A stretch of 14,806 nucleotides of DNA from G020350405 sp964513655 (lineage in GTDB: Bacteria > Planctomycetota > Phycisphaerae > Sedimentisphaerales > Anaerobacaceae), in NCBI GenBank assembly GCA_964513655.1, contig CAZENQ010000076.1:1-14806 (forward strand). The letters are read 5' to 3'. How positions within the stretch are numbered: the stretch's first letter is position 1; every line of letters starts with the position of its first letter. This document shows positions 13,273 to 14,806 of the stretch, piece after piece. Made by a program: the position numbers and the translations under genes. The notes under the pieces were generated by a model. That model did not search any database, was not told the DNA's origin, and saw only the letters and a program-made list of their open reading frames with translations.

Positions 13273-13350
13273 ATGCCGAAACCAAGTAAACCAAGGCAAA
13301 AGCGAAGTGGGCCTATTGTTCTTTCTGGAAGGGTAACACAACAGGGATAG
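13273..13350 (+). CDS. Tiny basic ORF, doubtful
   Basis: A 25-aa ORF (MPKPSKPRQKRSGPIVLSGR and on) lies 17 bp after the 47-aa ORF. AGAGAGA precedes its ATG. It is very basic and proline-rich. It may be the last cistron of the DUF6941 operon or chance. Confidence 0.2.
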   Translation: MPKPSKPRQKRSGPIVLSGRVTQQG

Positions 13351-13421
13351 AGAACTTGATTCGGCTGACCGAAATACTCGAAGTGTCAGATTTGCCTTGA
13401 GCTCCCACCCCAATCCCCACC

Positions 13422-14363
13422 CTATTTCCCCCTCTCCGTATTCGATGATTTTTCTTCATTTCCATAAAACACATCGCGCTGTACCATTATTATCTCCGAT
13501 ATCGCTCTTCCAACACCATCCGCTCCTGGAAACAAAGTTGCCGCACACAAATTCAATTTATGAAGGTGTTGTCTTACTTTTCTCTTTGTCTCCGGCGATA
13601 TGATGATTTTAAATAAATAACCAAATTCTCTGTTGTCTTGCACGGAATCCATTAAGGCATTCCCAATAAGATCAGCGTGGTCACAGAACAACTCATCGCA
13701 ATAGGTAAAAATGGTCTGTTGTGCGATCATCCGCTCTGACTTTATACTCATATCATAAGTATCTATCTTTGGCTTCGCCTTTGTACATCCAAACTCCACA
13801 AACTTTTTTTCGCTACTAAGTATATCTGCCACCTCCTCCTTAGATAGGTCCGCATACTTCTCCATAGCCCTATAAAGTCCATCAACCCAGAAAAGCCATA
13901 CAGCTCCATCACTGTCCACCGGTTGCCCTGTCGTCGCAAAATACAGCGCCACATTGAAAGATGACGTCCAGTCGAGCATTCGTGTGGGAGCGCTATAGTG
14001 TTGCATGAGCCCCAACCACTCCCCTACGTCATTAGGCGCAGGGACTAAATGTTGTCCTAGAAACAAATGGGCCTGTTGCTTAAAGTATTTAATCGAGTCA
14101 AATTCCATTCTCAGAGCATGTTCTTTTCGGATCCCTCTAACTAACCGGTACATCTTTGGCTCCAACCTCCACTGGCTATTAGCCTGTCCCCGGAACAAAA
14201 TGGGCTGTTTATATGCATTGAGACTTGCAATGTTAGTTAACGAGTTTACAAACTCAATAAAGGCATACACATTTTTGCCTTCCTTGTAGCTTAAGGAGCA
14301 CCATGGCTCCGCCTGTGTTGGTTTATGCGTCAAATCAAACTTTTCTTCAAGCGATTTTGCCAT
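13422..14363 (-). CDS. FRG-domain protein
   Basis: This 313-aa soluble protein carries an FRG domain in its first half: PILFRGQANSQWRLEPKMYR (54-73, with the name-giving Phe57-Arg58-Gly59) and the second signature WLGLMQHYSAPTRMLDWTSS (116-135) followed by FNVALYFAT. The C-terminal half (about 185-313) is less conserved and has no recognised domain. The biochemistry of FRG domains is not established; they occur widely in phages, mobile elements and candidate defence loci, so a toxin or defence role is possible but unproven. ATG 14363 is preferred; a GTG at 14390 would add nine residues. Neither has a clear Shine-Dalgarno. The gene is more AT-rich than its surroundings and lies between two repeat-rich stretches, suggesting acquisition. 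No partner antitoxin is visible upstream. Confidence 0.85.
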   Translation of the reverse strand: MAKSLEEKFDLTHKPTQAEPWCSLSYKEGKNVYAFIEFVNSLTNIASLNAYKQPILFRGQANSQWRLEPKMYRLVRGIRKEHALRMEFDSIKYFKQQAHLFLGQHLVPAPNDVGEWLGLMQHYSAPTRMLDWTSSFNVALYFATTGQPVDSDGAVWLFWVDGLYRAMEKYADLSKEEVADILSSEKKFVEFGCTKAKPKIDTYDMSIKSERMIAQQTIFTYCDELFCDHADLIGNALMDSVQDNREFGYLFKIIISPETKRKVRQHLHKLNLCAATLFPGADGVGRAISEIIMVQRDVFYGNEEKSSNTERGK

Positions 14364-14476
14364 CTTTCGACCCGTCAAACCACACGACACCCAAAAACCA
14401 ACTCCCCGTCAAATCAAAATCCGCAGCTTGTTGCTTACCACCCTAGGTGTTTATCCCACTGCCAACTTTCGCCAAT

Positions 14477-14505
14477 AAATTACCCCAAAGAACAATATTT
14501 GTCAA
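14477..14505 (-). promoter_or_regulatory. Possible promoter of the FRG gene
   Basis: On the minus strand a perfect TTGACA (14505-14500), 17 bp and TAATTT (14482-14477, 4 of 6), about 115 nt upstream of the ATG. Confidence 0.4.
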
Positions 14506-14540
14506 ACCCCAAAAAAATCTGCCGAGTCCTCCCATCGGCA

Positions 14541-14575
14541 CCCCCTTGTCCAGAGTCCTCCGGACTCTAAGGGGG
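14541..14575. repeat. Two-stage hairpin
   Basis: The inner stem AGAGTCC/GGACTCT (14552-14558 and 14562-14568, 3-nt loop) is enclosed by an outer stem CCCCCTT/AAGGGGG (14541-14547 and 14569-14575) with a 4-nt bulge. Fourteen base pairs in total. Confidence 0.7.
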
Positions 14576-14615
14576 CCCCCTCCCGTCAACTCTTTTTAAT
14601 ATTTGCTCTGTATCT

Positions 14616-14643
14616 TTGCATTTTGATTTTTAATCTTTGATTT
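14616..14643. repeat. Heptamer tandem array, TTGATTT type
   Basis: Four 7-bp units: TTGCATT, TTGATTT, TTAATCT, TTGATTT. Confidence 0.65.
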
Positions 14644-14672
14644 TCCTATCCGGCCGCCGATTTTTTAAAAAA

Positions 14673-14686
14673 TTCTTACTTCACCC
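14673..14686. repeat. Two heptamer units, TTCTTAC and TTCACCC
   Basis: Both units also occur in the array at 12311-12387, here in tandem. Confidence 0.45.
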
Positions 14687-14699
14687 CTGCCCCGCTTGT

Positions 14700-14715
14700 C
14701 CCAGCGAAGGCTGGG
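14700..14715. repeat. Short hairpin repeat (CCCAGC/GCTGGG)
   Basis: A perfect 6-bp stem with loop GAAG, followed by ATCCAG, has the layout of the widespread intergenic 'CCCGC..GCGGGATCCAG' hairpins. Confidence 0.55.
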
Positions 14716-14766
14716 ATCCAGTCGTCGTTGTAAGAATACTGCCGGCCGCACCCGGCCTCAACTACC

Positions 14767-14794
14767 GAGATACGCTTCACGCTTCACGAGATAC
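14767..14794. repeat. Heptamer tandem array, GCTTCAC/GAGATAC type
   Basis: Four 7-bp units: GAGATAC, GCTTCAC twice, then GAGATAC. A decayed fifth unit follows at 14795. Confidence 0.75.
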
Positions 14795-14806
14795 GAACCA
14801 AGGGCC

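Larger units (their letters stand above)
14506..14806. other. Gene-free repeat-rich end of window
   Basis: No coding sequence is supported. It contains the hairpin at 14541-14575, the heptamer arrays at 14616-14643, 14673-14686 and 14767-14794, and the short hairpin at 14700-14715. Confidence 0.6.

Noticed and set aside
13085..13294. 69-codon minus-strand frame opposite the small ORF after DUF6941
   Set aside because: No SD and no recognisable pattern; the plus-strand frame has better context.
4312..14794. CRISPR array
   Set aside because: The repeats are contiguous 7-bp units without spacers; no cas genes are present.

Overview
The window looks like a piece of an environmental bacterial genome. 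It is most likely a Planctomycete of the Phycisphaerae/Sedimentisphaerales kind. This rests on gene content rather than a marker gene: a large secreted LamG protein with short dockerin-like 'LDLELMAVDWM' and 'FLDYEIMAEHWL' motifs, a gluconolactonase-like (SMP-30) gene divergent from a DUF1080 lipoprotein, 23S-IVP-type four-helix-bundle genes, and a polysaccharide-assembly cluster. No rRNA, tRNA, CRISPR array or recognisable transposase is visible.

Layout. 1-3912 (+): the end of a probable polysaccharide deacetylase, a WecA/MraY-type glycosyl-1-phosphate transferase, and a Wzy/O-antigen-ligase membrane protein with a C-terminal TPR region. The last two overlap by 20 bp, and together the three suggest export and modification of a lipid-linked surface polysaccharide. 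3936-6121 (-): a four-helix-bundle gene, a YebC/PmpR regulator and an SMP-30 lactonase. 6246-7040 (+): a DUF1080 lipoprotein transcribed divergently from the lactonase. 7111-7775 (-): a second, almost identical four-helix-bundle gene and a small unknown gene. 8128-11070 (-): a 980-residue secreted carbohydrate-binding-type protein with a strong Shine-Dalgarno, a likely promoter about 250 nt upstream, and a leader with hairpins. 11841-12107 (-): a small gene that appears truncated. 12634-13350 (+): a DUF6941 gene with strong tandem promoters and one or two small downstream ORFs. 13422-14363 (-): an FRG-domain protein. The remaining sequence is intergenic and repeat-rich.

The most unusual feature is the intergenic sequence. 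Degenerate tandem repeats with an exact 7-bp period occur at many places with different unit sequences (YYCGCAA, CCACGAN, TTCACYC/TTCATAA, TTGATTT, GCTTCAC/GAGATAC). Two of the arrays abut the two near-identical four-helix-bundle genes. Aligning these two arrays needs an insertion of exactly three heptamers. A third array begins where the small gene at 11841-12107 loses its expected C-terminus. This suggests a heptamer-associated repeat or mobile system linked to the four-helix-bundle protein; the link is inference.

The + strand is visibly C-rich and G-poor over most of the window whatever the gene direction, so codon third positions follow the strand. The stretch at about 12.5-13.4 kb departs from this. 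Starts were chosen by Shine-Dalgarno and by signal-peptide or family N-terminus. Several genes are therefore given shorter than their longest open frame.
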